Shown here piece by piece: positions 33,083-41,860 of a stretch of 64,000 bases of DNA (its first letter is position 1; the number at the start of each line of letters is the position of its first letter). This DNA is from Chitinophaga costaii (GTDB lineage: Bacteria; Bacteroidota; Bacteroidia; Chitinophagales; Chitinophagaceae): the NCBI RefSeq assembly GCF_900094705.1, contig NZ_FMAR01000002.1, positions 186,001-250,000 of the forward strand, in the 5' to 3' direction. The position numbers and the translations under genes are program-made. The notes below the pieces were generated by a model, which searched no databases, had not been told where the DNA came from, and saw only the letters and a program-made list of their open reading frames with translations.

Positions 33083-33108
33083 AAATAAAAAAGCAATATT
33101 TTTATGGG

Positions 33109-33678
33109 CTAATCCAGGGTTACGTGTCCCCAGTTTTCGCCGCTTTTAATGCGGTAAAGCTGCATTTCGCTAATATTAAATTGTTCGGCGATTTGCTTCA
33201 TAGTTTTTTTGCCGGGCTTATTCAGCAATCGTTTAATACTTTTTACCTTGGTGGCATTAAGTTTCAGACCCTTGAGCCGGGTGCGCTGCCGTTCCTTATA
33301 GGCAAGTTTGGCGGGGCTGGTTTGTTGGTGAATTTCCATTTCCTCCTTGGTGGCCCAGCGCAGGTTGGATGCCTTGTTATTTTTCTTATCGTGATCCTGG
33401 TGGATCACGTATTTGGCGCTGCGGCCGCCTTTTTCGCAGAAGAGGCGGGCCACTTCTCGGTGAAGGTATAGCGACTGGTAGCTGTCTGCCGGTTTTACGT
33501 TTAGCACGGTATATCCTTCTACCGTACTGCCTGTTAGTAATTTGCCCTCCTCCCTACTGTTTTGGTAACTAATTACACGGCCCATATTGGAAACGGCGTA
33601 CCGCTTGCGGAGAGCACTTTTATTTTTGATGGGTAAGTCTTTCCAGATTTCGTTTTTCAATAATTTTACGGAGGTCAT
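33109..33678 (-). CDS. HNH endonuclease with NUMOD4-like and C-terminal HTH motifs
   Basis: The 189-residue protein resembles free-standing homing endonucleases: an N-terminal NUMOD4-type segment (NEIWKDLPI, YAVSNMGRVISY), an HNH core (LYLHREVARLF, VIHQDHDKKNNKASNLRWAT), and a C-terminal basic helix-turn-helix-like part (KTMKQIAEQFNISEMQLYRI) ending in NWGHV, like NUMOD1-type DNA-binding tails. Such proteins are often selfish, but many sit as single genes in host genomes. No intron or flanking gene split is visible. It lies between proC and dus. Confidence 0.85.
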   Translation of the reverse strand: MTSVKLLKNEIWKDLPIKNKSALRKRYAVSNMGRVISYQNSREEGKLLTGSTVEGYTVLNVKPADSYQSLYLHREVARLFCEKGGRSAKYVIHQDHDKKNNKASNLRWATKEEMEIHQQTSPAKLAYKERQRTRLKGLKLNATKVKSIKRLLNKPGKKTMKQIAEQFNISEMQLYRIKSGENWGHVTLD

Positions 33679-33720
33679 GTAACAAAAATTTATGGGGATG
33701 AGTGTATTGGAAGTTGTCGT

Positions 33721-34788
33721 TTATCCGTACACGTTACACCCGGTTGCCTGGGCTCCGGATGACAGCACGTCTTGTATTGTTGGCAATGTCGCGGAGCGTT
33801 CAAATAAGTAATCTCTATAGTGGAACACCACTTCATCAAGAATGGCTTCGATGGCATCTTGAGCGGAGGCTGTTACTAGTCGCGCCCGGAAATCTTTGAT
33901 GTGGGGCAGGCCTTTCAGGTAGTTGGTATAATGCCTGCGCATTTCTAAAACGCCTACCACACTACCTTTCCAGGCTACCGATTTTTGCAGGTGTTCCTTG
34001 CAAATAGCCACTCTTTCTTCAACAGTTGGTGGCGGCAAATGTTCGCCGGTGGCCATAAAATGCTTGATCTCCCGGAATATCCAGGGATAGCCAATGGCGG
34101 CACGGCCTATCATTACCCCATCTACCCCATAGCGTTCGCGAGCATCCAGGGCTTGTTCCGGTATCGTGATATCGCCATTACCAAAAACAGGAATATGAAT
34201 ACGCGGATTGTTTTTTACTTTCCCGATAAGTGTCCAATCTGCGGTGCCCTTGTACATTTGGGTGCGGGTACGCCCGTGGATGGTGAGTGCTTGTATGCCC
34301 ACATCTTGTAAACGTTCGGCCACCTCTTCAATATTTTTGCTATCGTCGTCCCAGCCCAGGCGGGTTTTTACGGTAACTGGCAGCCGGGTGGCTTTTACCA
34401 CGGCGGCGGTGAGTTTTACCATTTTAGGGATGTCTTTAAGAATGCCGGCACCAGCGCCTTTGCAGGTCACTTTTTTTACGGGACAGCCAAAGTTAATGTC
34501 GAGCAGGTCGGGGTTTACGGCTTCTACAATCTGAGCGGCCATAGCCAATGGCTCTTCGTCGCCCCCAAATATTTGTATGCCCACGGGGCGTTCGTATTCA
34601 AAAATATCCAGTTTAGCCCTACTTTTTATGGCGTCGCGGATGAGGCCTTCGGAGCTAATAAACTCCGAATACATGAGGTCTGCCCCATTGGATTTGCATA
34701 CCGCACGGAAAGGTGGATCGCTCACATCTTCCATGGGCGCCAATAATAAAGGAAATGATCCCAGCTCTATTTGTCCAATCTTCACCAT
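33721..34788 (-). CDS. dus: tRNA-dihydrouridine synthase
   Basis: The 355-residue flavoprotein reduces uridines in tRNA D-loops. The FMN TIM-barrel begins PLLLAPMEDVSDPPFRAVC; the catalytic cysteine lies in INFGCPVKKVTCKGAGAG; TVKTRLGWDDD and TIHGRTRTQMYKGTADW are family hallmarks, and VFGNGDI and GVDGVMIGRAAIG complete the FMN site. DusB-like by length and motifs, though the Dus subgroup is not certain. It diverges from the CPBP gene across about 90 bp. Confidence 0.93.
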   Translation of the reverse strand: MVKIGQIELGSFPLLLAPMEDVSDPPFRAVCKSNGADLMYSEFISSEGLIRDAIKSRAKLDIFEYERPVGIQIFGGDEEPLAMAAQIVEAVNPDLLDINFGCPVKKVTCKGAGAGILKDIPKMVKLTAAVVKATRLPVTVKTRLGWDDDSKNIEEVAERLQDVGIQALTIHGRTRTQMYKGTADWTLIGKVKNNPRIHIPVFGNGDITIPEQALDARERYGVDGVMIGRAAIGYPWIFREIKHFMATGEHLPPPTVEERVAICKEHLQKSVAWKGSVVGVLEMRRHYTNYLKGLPHIKDFRARLVTASAQDAIEAILDEVVFHYRDYLFERSATLPTIQDVLSSGAQATGCNVYG

Positions 34789-34877
34789 AATGTTTTGTAC
34801 AGGGTAGTGATCTAAACGATCTTGTGTAGCCGATTATTCGGTGTAAATTTACGCCAAATTTAATACAGTAACGCATT

Positions 34878-35816
34878 ATGGCCGCTTACCTGAAACGAAC
34901 CACTCCCGGCACACAACTAGCTTTTTTATTCTTGCTATGCGTTGCTTTTCTGTTCCTGTATTTTATGCTTTCTGCAGCACTGCTGCTCCATACCGCTCAC
35001 GTGAGTATGGAGCAACTTAAAGATCACTTGCAGGATGCTAACCTACTCGGCTATATGAAATTAGCACAATTCGGCTATACCATCATGGTTTTTCTACTTC
35101 CGCCGGTAGTACTATCCGTGCTTACGCAGGATAGCCCGGCAACCTGGCTGGGCCTGCGTGGACCTATCCGTTGGCGGCAGGCTGCCTGGGCAATATTTGC
35201 CTTGGTGGTGGTTACCCCCCTGGTAGGCTGGACCGCCCAGTGGAATGAGACCTGGCCGGTTTCGGAAAGCCTGCGGCAAGCGGAGAAAGATGCCGATGCT
35301 TTAGTGAAATCCTTTTTGGCGGGCCGTAGCGTGGGCACGCTGTTGGTGAACCTGGCGTTGATTGCCCTGGTGCCGGCTATTGCGGAGGAATTGTTTTTTC
35401 GCGCGGGCGTGCAAAAATTGCTGGCGCAAATCACCCATAAAAAATGGCTGGCTGTAGTGATTACCGGCGTTGTATTCAGCGCTATTCACTTTGAGGCCTT
35501 AGGTTTTATACCCCGCGTAATATTGGGCTGTTTACTTGGCGCTATATATATCATTACGGGTAGGCTGTGGCTATCTATTTTAGTGCATTTTGTAAACAAT
35601 GGCATTCAGGTAGGAGCTTTCTATCTTTTCAATACGGGCGTCCTAAAATCCGACCCTTCCGTGGGCGATCATGTGGCTTGGTATTCAGCCTTGATCAGCA
35701 TAATGGTTACGGTGGTGGCCATCATGATGCTGCAACGGGTTTCACCGCACCCGGCCCTGTCATTCATGGAGAAAGCGGAAACAGGTACACCTGAAAATGA
35801 CAATACCCAATTCTAA
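34878..35816 (+). CDS. CPBP-family intramembrane protease
   Basis: The 312-residue multi-pass membrane protein has the full CPBP (Abi/CAAX) motif set: AEELFFRAG (Glu170, Glu171, Arg175), FSAIHFEALGF (His204) and the third motif VHFVNN (His237, Asn241). These residues form the metal-dependent site within the membrane. CPBP proteases in bacteria process or tolerate peptides and are often linked to bacteriocin immunity, but no such genes adjoin it. It is 11 bases upstream of cdsA, so the pair is co-transcribed. A near -7 box TAAATTTA lies at 34844-34851. Confidence 0.9.
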   Translation: MAAYLKRTTPGTQLAFLFLLCVAFLFLYFMLSAALLLHTAHVSMEQLKDHLQDANLLGYMKLAQFGYTIMVFLLPPVVLSVLTQDSPATWLGLRGPIRWRQAAWAIFALVVVTPLVGWTAQWNETWPVSESLRQAEKDADALVKSFLAGRSVGTLLVNLALIALVPAIAEELFFRAGVQKLLAQITHKKWLAVVITGVVFSAIHFEALGFIPRVILGCLLGAIYIITGRLWLSILVHFVNNGIQVGAFYLFNTGVLKSDPSVGDHVAWYSALISIMVTVVAIMMLQRVSPHPALSFMEKAETGTPENDNTQF

Positions 35817-35827
35817 ACCATACGCTT

Positions 35828-36718
35828 TTGAAAACATTTATAACAAGAACACTTACCGCACTGGTATTTGTGGCTGTGATGCTGGCTGGTATTCTGTGGA
35901 ACGAAGGGTCGTTTATCCTATTATTCACCTTGATAAGCCTGGGGGCGCTAGTAGAATACTTCAAGCTGGTGCGCCTTATGGAAAATGGTTATGACAAGGG
36001 CAGTAAGTGGCAGTACATCGGGGCGCTTTGCGCCAATGTAGCGATCATCATATTGTTTGTGGGTGGACAGGTACTAACCTTGTTTCCCATACATGCGTTG
36101 GGCATCTTGCTGACCATTCTTTTCTTGCTGGTGTTGCCCCTGGGCGATATGATTATTACGCAGCGGCTAGATGTTAAGAATTTACGCCTTACCCTGTTAG
36201 GACTTTTATATGTTTCCCTACCTTTTGCATTGCTTGTTTGGATGCGTACTCACCTGGGCGTGGAAAACGCGCGACCAGGCACCGCTTCGGCCCATGCGCC
36301 GGGCTGGCTTATACCTTTATTGCTTATTCTATTCATTTGGATCAATGATACGATGGCTTATATTGTAGGATCCCTGATCGGGCACACACCGTTTTCCAAA
36401 ATATCACCCAAAAAAACCATCGAAGGTACTGTGGGGGGCATGGTGCTGGCCGTAGCGGTGGCCGGCGTGTATGGTTATTACTGGGGGCAACAATGGCTGG
36501 CATTGCAGCACTGGCTGGTGCTGGCGGGCATTGCAGCCATTGCGGGTACTTATGGTGATCTGCTGGAATCTAAATTAAAGCGCATGGCGGGGGTAAAAGA
36601 TTCCGGTCGTATTATGCCAGGCCATGGCGGCTTCCTGGACCGTTTTGATTCTTTGTTGCTGGCAGCTCCGTTCGCCTGGATATATGTTTATTTTTTTATC
36701 CATAATTTCGTGCGGTAA
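35828..36718 (+). CDS. cdsA: Phosphatidate cytidylyltransferase
   Basis: The 296-residue integral membrane enzyme makes CDP-diacylglycerol from phosphatidate and CTP. The C-terminal signature is present: LLESKLKRMAGVKDSGRIMP followed by GHGGFLDRFDS. Several hydrophobic helices precede it. The start is a TTG at 35828 (MKTFITRTLTALVFVAV), 11 bases after the CPBP stop. The psd gene follows 72 bases later, so lipid headgroup synthesis genes are together; no phosphatidylserine synthase lies in the window. Confidence 0.93.
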   Translation: MKTFITRTLTALVFVAVMLAGILWNEGSFILLFTLISLGALVEYFKLVRLMENGYDKGSKWQYIGALCANVAIIILFVGGQVLTLFPIHALGILLTILFLLVLPLGDMIITQRLDVKNLRLTLLGLLYVSLPFALLVWMRTHLGVENARPGTASAHAPGWLIPLLLILFIWINDTMAYIVGSLIGHTPFSKISPKKTIEGTVGGMVLAVAVAGVYGYYWGQQWLALQHWLVLAGIAAIAGTYGDLLESKLKRMAGVKDSGRIMPGHGGFLDRFDSLLLAAPFAWIYVYFFIHNFVR

Positions 36719-36790
36719 AACGCTCCACTCCCTGGTGCGGCAGCGTGGGCAGGGAGGGAAAGCCGCTTTTTAAAAACAACTGTATTAAAC

Positions 36791-37438
36791 ATGAAGATCC
36801 ATCGTGAAGGATTTGCTTCGATTGCCCTTGCCTTTTTAGTGTTAGCCCTTCTTACGGGCGCCGTTTTTTATTGGAGCAGCTCTCTAGCGGGTTACTGGGT
36901 GCTGGCAGTAGGAGTAGTGATCTTTCTTTTCATCGTATCATTTTTTCGTGTGCCCAAACGCGACCACACTTTTGGTACCACCCAGGTAATAGCACCTGCC
37001 GATGGTAAAGTAGTGGTAATTGAAGAAACGTATGAATTAGAATATTTTAAAGATAAACGGCTACAAGTGTCTATTTTCATGAGTCCTGCGAATGTGCATG
37101 TAAACCGTAACCCCATCAGCGGTGAAGTAAAATTATCGCAATACCATGCCGGTAAATACCTGGTAGCCTGGCATCCGAAATCCTCCACGGAAAACGAGCG
37201 TCATACCGTAGTGATAGAGCAGAATGGGCGGGCCATCCTGGTGCGCCAGATCGCGGGCGCTTTGGCCCGCCGTATTGTGAACTACCTGAAGGCCGGCGAT
37301 ACTGTAACGCAGAACGAAGAGATGGGTTTCATTAAATTTGGCTCCCGGGTGGATATTTATCTGCCGGTAGATACCAAAATAGAAGTGACATTGAACCAAC
37401 TGGTACGCGGCGGACAAACCGTGATTGCGAATATTTAG
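36791..37438 (+). CDS. psd: Phosphatidylserine decarboxylase-family proenzyme
   Basis: The 215-residue protein has two N-terminal membrane helices (about residues 8-53) and a PSD domain with DGKVVVIEE and SPANVHVNRNPISG (His103) and the self-cleavage site KFGSRVD (Gly184-Ser185), where cleavage creates the pyruvoyl group. The FGSR form is the short archaeal-type PSD class. It should make phosphatidylethanolamine, matching the upstream cdsA. A strong bidirectional terminator follows. Confidence 0.9.
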   Translation: MKIHREGFASIALAFLVLALLTGAVFYWSSSLAGYWVLAVGVVIFLFIVSFFRVPKRDHTFGTTQVIAPADGKVVVIEETYELEYFKDKRLQVSIFMSPANVHVNRNPISGEVKLSQYHAGKYLVAWHPKSSTENERHTVVIEQNGRAILVRQIAGALARRIVNYLKAGDTVTQNEEMGFIKFGSRVDIYLPVDTKIEVTLNQLVRGGQTVIANI

Positions 37439-37458
37439 TATTTCAATAACTTACGGAA

Positions 37459-37502
37459 AATAAGAAAGGCAAATCGTTTGAGGGCGGTTTGCCTTTCTTA
37501 TT
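37459..37502. terminator. Bidirectional terminator between psd and the HAD phosphatase gene
   Basis: An 18-base stem with one mismatch: AATAAGAAAGGCAAATCG (37459-37476) against CGGTTTGCCTTTCTTATT (37485-37502). It serves both converging genes. Confidence 0.85.
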
Positions 37503-37518
37503 GTTGCGACATTATTGT

Positions 37519-38214
37519 TTATAAGATGTTTTCGATCTCCTGCAAATGCTGTATGGTATAGGTTGGAATAATGGCGGTAGCCGGCACGTTTGGATTGAAA
37601 TAGATCTGATCCATGCCGGCTTGTTGGGCACCGAGTATGTCTACTTCGAGGGTATCTCCTATCATGATACTTTCTGTGGCCATGGCGCTGCTTTTTTGCA
37701 GGGCAAAGTTGAAGATGGCGGCGTGTGGTTTCAGGCTGCCGGCGGCTTCAGATGTAATGATGTTGGTAAAATAGTGGAAAATGTTTGCATTGCGCAGCTT
37801 CATCAATTGCGTATCTTCAAACCCGTTGGTGATGAGATGCAGCGTGTACTGTTTTTGCAGGAGATATTCAAGTACTTCGGTGGTGTAGGGGAAAAGCGCT
37901 GTTTTAGTAGGCAATATTTCCAGAAATTGCTCGCTGAAAAGCTGGGTTAGTTTTTCATCCGCAATTTTATACTCCAGGAAGGTGAGCCAGAAACGTTTAC
38001 TGCGAAGCTCTTTGCGGGTGATGAAGCCTTTGCGGAAGCGGTCCCACAAGCGATCGTTGTGTATGGAATAGCGGTGCAGAAATTCATCGAAATGCAGGAT
38101 GCCCCGTGTGGCCAGGTGGTGGGTTTGGTATAGTTCCAGCAAGGTTTCGCGGGAGTTGGTTTCAAAGTCCCAGAGCGTATGATCCAGATCGAAAAAAATG
38201 TGTTTATACGGCAT
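37519..38214 (-). CDS. HAD phosphatase, YjjG-like pyrimidine 5'-nucleotidase
   Basis: The 231-residue protein follows the YjjG pattern: FFDLDHTLWDFETNS (Asp nucleophile in the DxD motif, where D-L-D is complete), LHLITNGFEDTQLMKLRN as motif II, LKPHAAIFNFAL as motif III with Lys, and IMIGDTLEVDILGAQQAG as motif IV. YjjG-type enzymes dephosphorylate non-canonical pyrimidine nucleotides. The long frame starts with TTG at 38220; the ATG at 38214 is favoured. The exact -7 box TACCTTTG at 38218-38225 ends only three bases before that ATG, leaving practically no leader. Confidence 0.85.
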   Translation of the reverse strand: MPYKHIFFDLDHTLWDFETNSRETLLELYQTHHLATRGILHFDEFLHRYSIHNDRLWDRFRKGFITRKELRSKRFWLTFLEYKIADEKLTQLFSEQFLEILPTKTALFPYTTEVLEYLLQKQYTLHLITNGFEDTQLMKLRNANIFHYFTNIITSEAAGSLKPHAAIFNFALQKSSAMATESIMIGDTLEVDILGAQQAGMDQIYFNPNVPATAIIPTYTIQHLQEIENIL

Positions 38215-38217
38215 GAG

Positions 38218-38225
38218 CAAAGGTA
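38218..38225 (-). promoter_or_regulatory. Promoter -7 element of the YjjG-like gene (near-leaderless)
   Basis: TACCTTTG on the minus strand. If it is used, transcription begins at about 38215, one base before the ATG at 38214. Confidence 0.45.
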
Positions 38226-38258
38226 GGAATTCAGTTTTTAAATTAAACGGACAAGGAT

Positions 38259-38960
38259 ATGAACGCAGTAGTTACCGGTGCCAGTAAAGGCATAGGCCGG
38301 GCGGTGGCCATCCGGCTGGCCAGGGAAGGATGTAATGTAGCCATTTGCGCCCGCCATGAAGCCACGTTGCAAGCCACGGCGGCAGTTGTGCAGGCTGCCA
38401 ATGATAACGTGAAAGTGCTGGCCCTCTCTGTAGACATGGCGGATAAAAAAGCAGTGATACAATTTGGCAAAACCGTGCAGGAAGCTTTTGGCGATATTGA
38501 CCTGCTGGTAAATAATGCCGGCATTTTCATCCCGGGCGCCCTGCAAAATGAAGCAGACGGGCACCTGGAGCAGCTAATGGCCACCAATGTATACAGTGCC
38601 TATCATCTTACGCGGACTATATTGCCTGGCATGATTGCCCGGCGAAGCGGTCATATATTTAACCTTTGTTCCAGCGCCAGCCACCAGGCCTATCCGAATG
38701 GAGGGGCTTATGGCATTTCTAAATTTGCCTTGCTGGGATTTTCCAAAAACCTTCGGGAAGAATTAAAAACGGCGCAGGTAAAAGTAACTGCCATTAGCCC
38801 TGGCCCCACGCTCACGGCCTCCTGGGACGGATTTGACGCACCCCCGGGCCGCATGATGGAACCGGAAGATGTGGCCCATGTGCTGTGGACGGCCTTTACC
38901 CTGGCTCCGCAAACGGTGATAGAAGACATTTTGATGCAGCCGATGCTGGGACCCATTTGA
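38259..38960 (+). CDS. Short-chain dehydrogenase/reductase
   Basis: The 233-residue SDR has the NAD(P) motif TGASKGIGRAV, the NNAGIF loop, an active-site serine region in LCSSASHQAYPNGGAYGISK (Ser, then Tyr-x-x-x-Lys), and PGPTLT after it, so it is probably active. The substrate is not predicted. Its promoter region is shared with the divergent YjjG-like gene (45 bases between starts). Confidence 0.88.
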   Translation: MNAVVTGASKGIGRAVAIRLAREGCNVAICARHEATLQATAAVVQAANDNVKVLALSVDMADKKAVIQFGKTVQEAFGDIDLLVNNAGIFIPGALQNEADGHLEQLMATNVYSAYHLTRTILPGMIARRSGHIFNLCSSASHQAYPNGGAYGISKFALLGFSKNLREELKTAQVKVTAISPGPTLTASWDGFDAPPGRMMEPEDVAHVLWTAFTLAPQTVIEDILMQPMLGPI

Positions 38961-39057
38961 GGAGGGAAATGCCTGGACACGGAAGAGCCGAAATCCTTAC
39001 CAGTAGCCCGTCGGCAAAGGATGCTGTCTTCTTTTTTAACGTACTTTTAACGGCAGA

Positions 39058-39091
39058 TTGGAAAGCACAGGAAATGCTTTAATTAAATTTG
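39058..39091 (+). promoter_or_regulatory. Promoter of batD-batE
   Basis: TTG at 39058-39060, 23-base spacer, TAAATTTG at 39084-39091. The TTG was the apparent start of the longest frame; the promoter makes the ATG at 39106 the better start. Confidence 0.6.
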
Positions 39092-39105
39092 TCAGGCAAG
39101 TTATT

Positions 39106-41022
39106 ATGGTTTATTTAAATCTTATGCTAAAACGGGTATTACCCTTTTTTCTTTTTATCTGCTTTTTCCAGGTAGCCCAGGCGCAGGAAATGCGTTTTAC
39201 CACTAAGGTGAGTGCTACCTCCATTGCATTGGACGAAGGCCTTCAGGTGCAGTTTATGCTTGAAAACGCACGTGATGCCAATAATTTCCAGCCCCCTTCC
39301 TTCAAAGATTTTGATGTAGTGCAAGGACCCATGCAGATGCAAGGTACTTCTATCATTAATGGCGCGCGCTCGGATTATGTGGCATTGATCTATGTGCTGC
39401 AACCAAAGCATGTGGGCAGTTTTACCCTGGCCGGCGCTACGGTAAGGGTGAATGGAAATATTGTACACTCCAATCCCGTTACCATAGAGGTAGTGAAGGG
39501 CAATAATGTAGCCTCGGCGCCTTCTTCTTCCCAGCGGGTGGGCCCTGCTGGCCCTGCCGGGGGAGGCGAAAACCTGCCAGACGGGGTATTGCGCAAGGGC
39601 GAAAATGTGGACGCGAAACTCCGTAAAAATATTTTTGTAAAAGTGGTTGTAGATAAAACTACACTTTATGAAGGGGAACAACTTACCGCCACGTACAAAT
39701 TATACACCCGCCTGCCTACCAGTTCCAGTGTTACGAAAGTACCGGCATTCAAAGGTTTTTCGGCAAAGGATGTAGAATTGCCCAACCCACCCCAGGCCAG
39801 CGAAGAGGTAGTGAACGGCCAGGTGTATAAAGTATTTATCATCCGCAAAACCCTGCTGTTCCCGTTGCAATCCGGCCAGTTAGAACTGGACCCCGCCGAG
39901 GTGGATAACCAGGTAAAGCTGGTACAACTATCGGCCAATGGACGCAAGCGTGTGAAAGATCCTTTTGAAGAAATGTTTGGCGATGCTTTTGATGACGATT
40001 TCTTTAACCAGCAGGGGGCTGAATATGTAACGGTACCTTACAAAATACAGAGTCCTCCGCTAATGATTACTGTGAAGCCTGTTCCCGCTAATCATCCGGA
40101 CACTTATACCGGAGCCGTGGGTAATTTCACGATGGATGCCAGTATCGACAAAACCGCGCTCACCACAGATGACGCGCTGAACCTGAAAGTAACAATTACC
40201 GGCCAGGGTAATGTGAACCTGCTGAATGCCCCCAAAATAAACGTACCCACGGGCTTTGAACGATATGACCCTAAGGTTACGGACAATATTGAGAAAAACA
40301 GCAACCCACTTTCCGGCTCCCGCACTTTTGAGTTTGCGCTGATGCCGCAGGAAGTAGGCGACCATACCATCCCAGGGATAGACTTTAGTTATTTTGATCC
40401 GGTATCCAATACGTTCAAAACGCTGCATTCGCAACCCTTCAATATTCATGTTACCCCTGGCAAACAAACCAAACATGAGAAGGAAGATTTCAGTGTGGGC
40501 AAAAATGAACTGGCGCCCATTCATCACACCGTGTTGCACTGGAACAAGGGCGGAAGATTATTCTTTGGCAGCGGATGGTTCTGGCTGTTGCTATTACTAC
40601 CTGCTGTGCCGCTATTGTGGCTTATTTTCAGGAAGCGGAAAGAAGATTATAATGTGCAAAACGCCTCGCTGCTGAAGCATCGCTATGCCAATAAAGTAGC
40701 GTTGAAACGATTATCGTTAGCAGCACGGTACTTGAAAGAAGGCAAGTCTAAACCGTTTTATGAAGAAACGTCCAGAGCTATCTGGGGTTATTTAAGCAAT
40801 AAGCTGCACATTCCTTTCTCTGACCTGAGTAAACAACTGGTGATGGATAAACTGCAACAGCTTAACAGCGATCGTACCGCCCCGCTGTTTGAACTGCTGG
40901 ATGATTGTGAAATGGCGCTGTATGCGCCGGCTGGAGGCCAAGGCCGCATGCAGCAAACCTACCAGCAGGCGATAGAGATCATCAGCCAACTGGAACAAGA
41001 CCTTAAACATCAACAAGTTTAA
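39106..41022 (+). CDS. batD: BatD-like membrane protein
   Basis: From the ATG at 39106 the product is 638 residues. It has a signal peptide (LKRVLPFFLFICFFQVAQAQ), a long periplasmic beta-rich part (EMRFTTKVSATSIALDEGLQ, SFTLAGATVRVNGNIV, YEGEQLTATYKLYTRLP, FEFALMPQEVGDHTIPG), one membrane helix near residue 500 (FWLLLLLPAVPLLWLIF) and a cytoplasmic helical tail. That is the BatD layout. Bat proteins act around MoxR ATPases. Here batD and batE follow an SDR; batA, batB, batC and moxR are not in the window. Confidence 0.88.
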   Translation: MVYLNLMLKRVLPFFLFICFFQVAQAQEMRFTTKVSATSIALDEGLQVQFMLENARDANNFQPPSFKDFDVVQGPMQMQGTSIINGARSDYVALIYVLQPKHVGSFTLAGATVRVNGNIVHSNPVTIEVVKGNNVASAPSSSQRVGPAGPAGGGENLPDGVLRKGENVDAKLRKNIFVKVVVDKTTLYEGEQLTATYKLYTRLPTSSSVTKVPAFKGFSAKDVELPNPPQASEEVVNGQVYKVFIIRKTLLFPLQSGQLELDPAEVDNQVKLVQLSANGRKRVKDPFEEMFGDAFDDDFFNQQGAEYVTVPYKIQSPPLMITVKPVPANHPDTYTGAVGNFTMDASIDKTALTTDDALNLKVTITGQGNVNLLNAPKINVPTGFERYDPKVTDNIEKNSNPLSGSRTFEFALMPQEVGDHTIPGIDFSYFDPVSNTFKTLHSQPFNIHVTPGKQTKHEKEDFSVGKNELAPIHHTVLHWNKGGRLFFGSGWFWLLLLLPAVPLLWLIFRKRKEDYNVQNASLLKHRYANKVALKRLSLAARYLKEGKSKPFYEETSRAIWGYLSNKLHIPFSDLSKQLVMDKLQQLNSDRTAPLFELLDDCEMALYAPAGGQGRMQQTYQQAIEIISQLEQDLKHQQV

Positions 41023-41050
41023 ACGCAGGCATTTGCCTAAAAAATATTTC

Positions 41051-41806
41051 ATGCATAAGTTGTTTTTTATCATCCTCACTTTCCTTTACTGCCAGGCCGC
41101 CGTACATGCACAGGCGCCACAGGCTACGTTTTCGGAAGCCAATGAGTTGTACCAGCAAAAGCGTTATACCAATGCTGCCGCAAAGTATCAGCAGCTCATA
41201 GACCAGGGATACTATCAGCCAGCGTTATACTACAATGCGGGCAATGCTTATTATAAAGCCAGTCATATCGGCGCGGCGGTTTACAATTATGAAAAGGCGT
41301 TGCAATTAGCTCCCCGCGATGAAGCTACCTTGCATAACCTGGAAATCGTGAATCAGCAGATAGCTAACAATCCGGATGCTTTACCCTTGTTGTTTTTCCA
41401 GCAATGGTGGCAGGTATTTACCCAAGTTTTTTCAGCTAATGGCTGGGCGGTGGCCGCAGTGATTTGCGCCTGGCTGCTGGGGGCGGTACTCATCGTGTAT
41501 TTTTTCTTACCGGGAAGCCGTGCTATATGGGCCAAGGCAGGCATTTACGTAACCTCCCTTTTGCTGGTTATCACCTTTGGTATGGCAGCGGCTGCGTATG
41601 CCAATCATTTCGATCAGCGCAATGCCATCGTCATGAATGCGGGGTTGAAAGCAAAGGCAGCCCCAGATGCCGGTAGTAAGGATATGTTCGAGTTGCAAGA
41701 AGGAATGAAAGTGGAGGTGCTGGACCATACACAGGAATTTTGCAAGGTACAACTGGTGGATGGCAAAACCGGTTGGGTAACCTGCGATAATATTAAGCGC
41801 TTATAA
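41051..41806 (+). CDS. batE: BatE-like TPR/SH3 membrane protein
   Basis: From the ATG at 41051 the 251-residue product has a signal peptide (MHKLFFIILTFLYCQAAVHAQ), TPR repeats (FSEANELYQQKRYTNAAAKY, LYYNAGNAYYKASHIGAAVYNYEKALQLAP), two membrane helices (VAAVICAWLLGAVLIVYFFL, TSLLLVITFGMAAAAYA) and a C-terminal SH3-like domain (FELQEGMKVEVLDH, KTGWV). That matches BatE. It follows batD by 28 bases, so the two form one unit ending at the terminator 41829-41860. Confidence 0.85.
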   Translation: MHKLFFIILTFLYCQAAVHAQAPQATFSEANELYQQKRYTNAAAKYQQLIDQGYYQPALYYNAGNAYYKASHIGAAVYNYEKALQLAPRDEATLHNLEIVNQQIANNPDALPLLFFQQWWQVFTQVFSANGWAVAAVICAWLLGAVLIVYFFLPGSRAIWAKAGIYVTSLLLVITFGMAAAAYANHFDQRNAIVMNAGLKAKAAPDAGSKDMFELQEGMKVEVLDHTQEFCKVQLVDGKTGWVTCDNIKRL

Positions 41807-41828
41807 CTTTCGAAACCTTTTAGAATAG

Positions 41829-41860
41829 CGCCTTGCAGCTCTTGTTGCAGGGCGTTTTTT
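41829..41860 (+). terminator. Terminator of batD-batE
   Basis: CGCCTTGCA (41829-41837) pairs with TGCAGGGCG (41846-41854) with one mismatch, then six T. It overlaps the 3' end of the convergent kinase gene. Confidence 0.75.
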
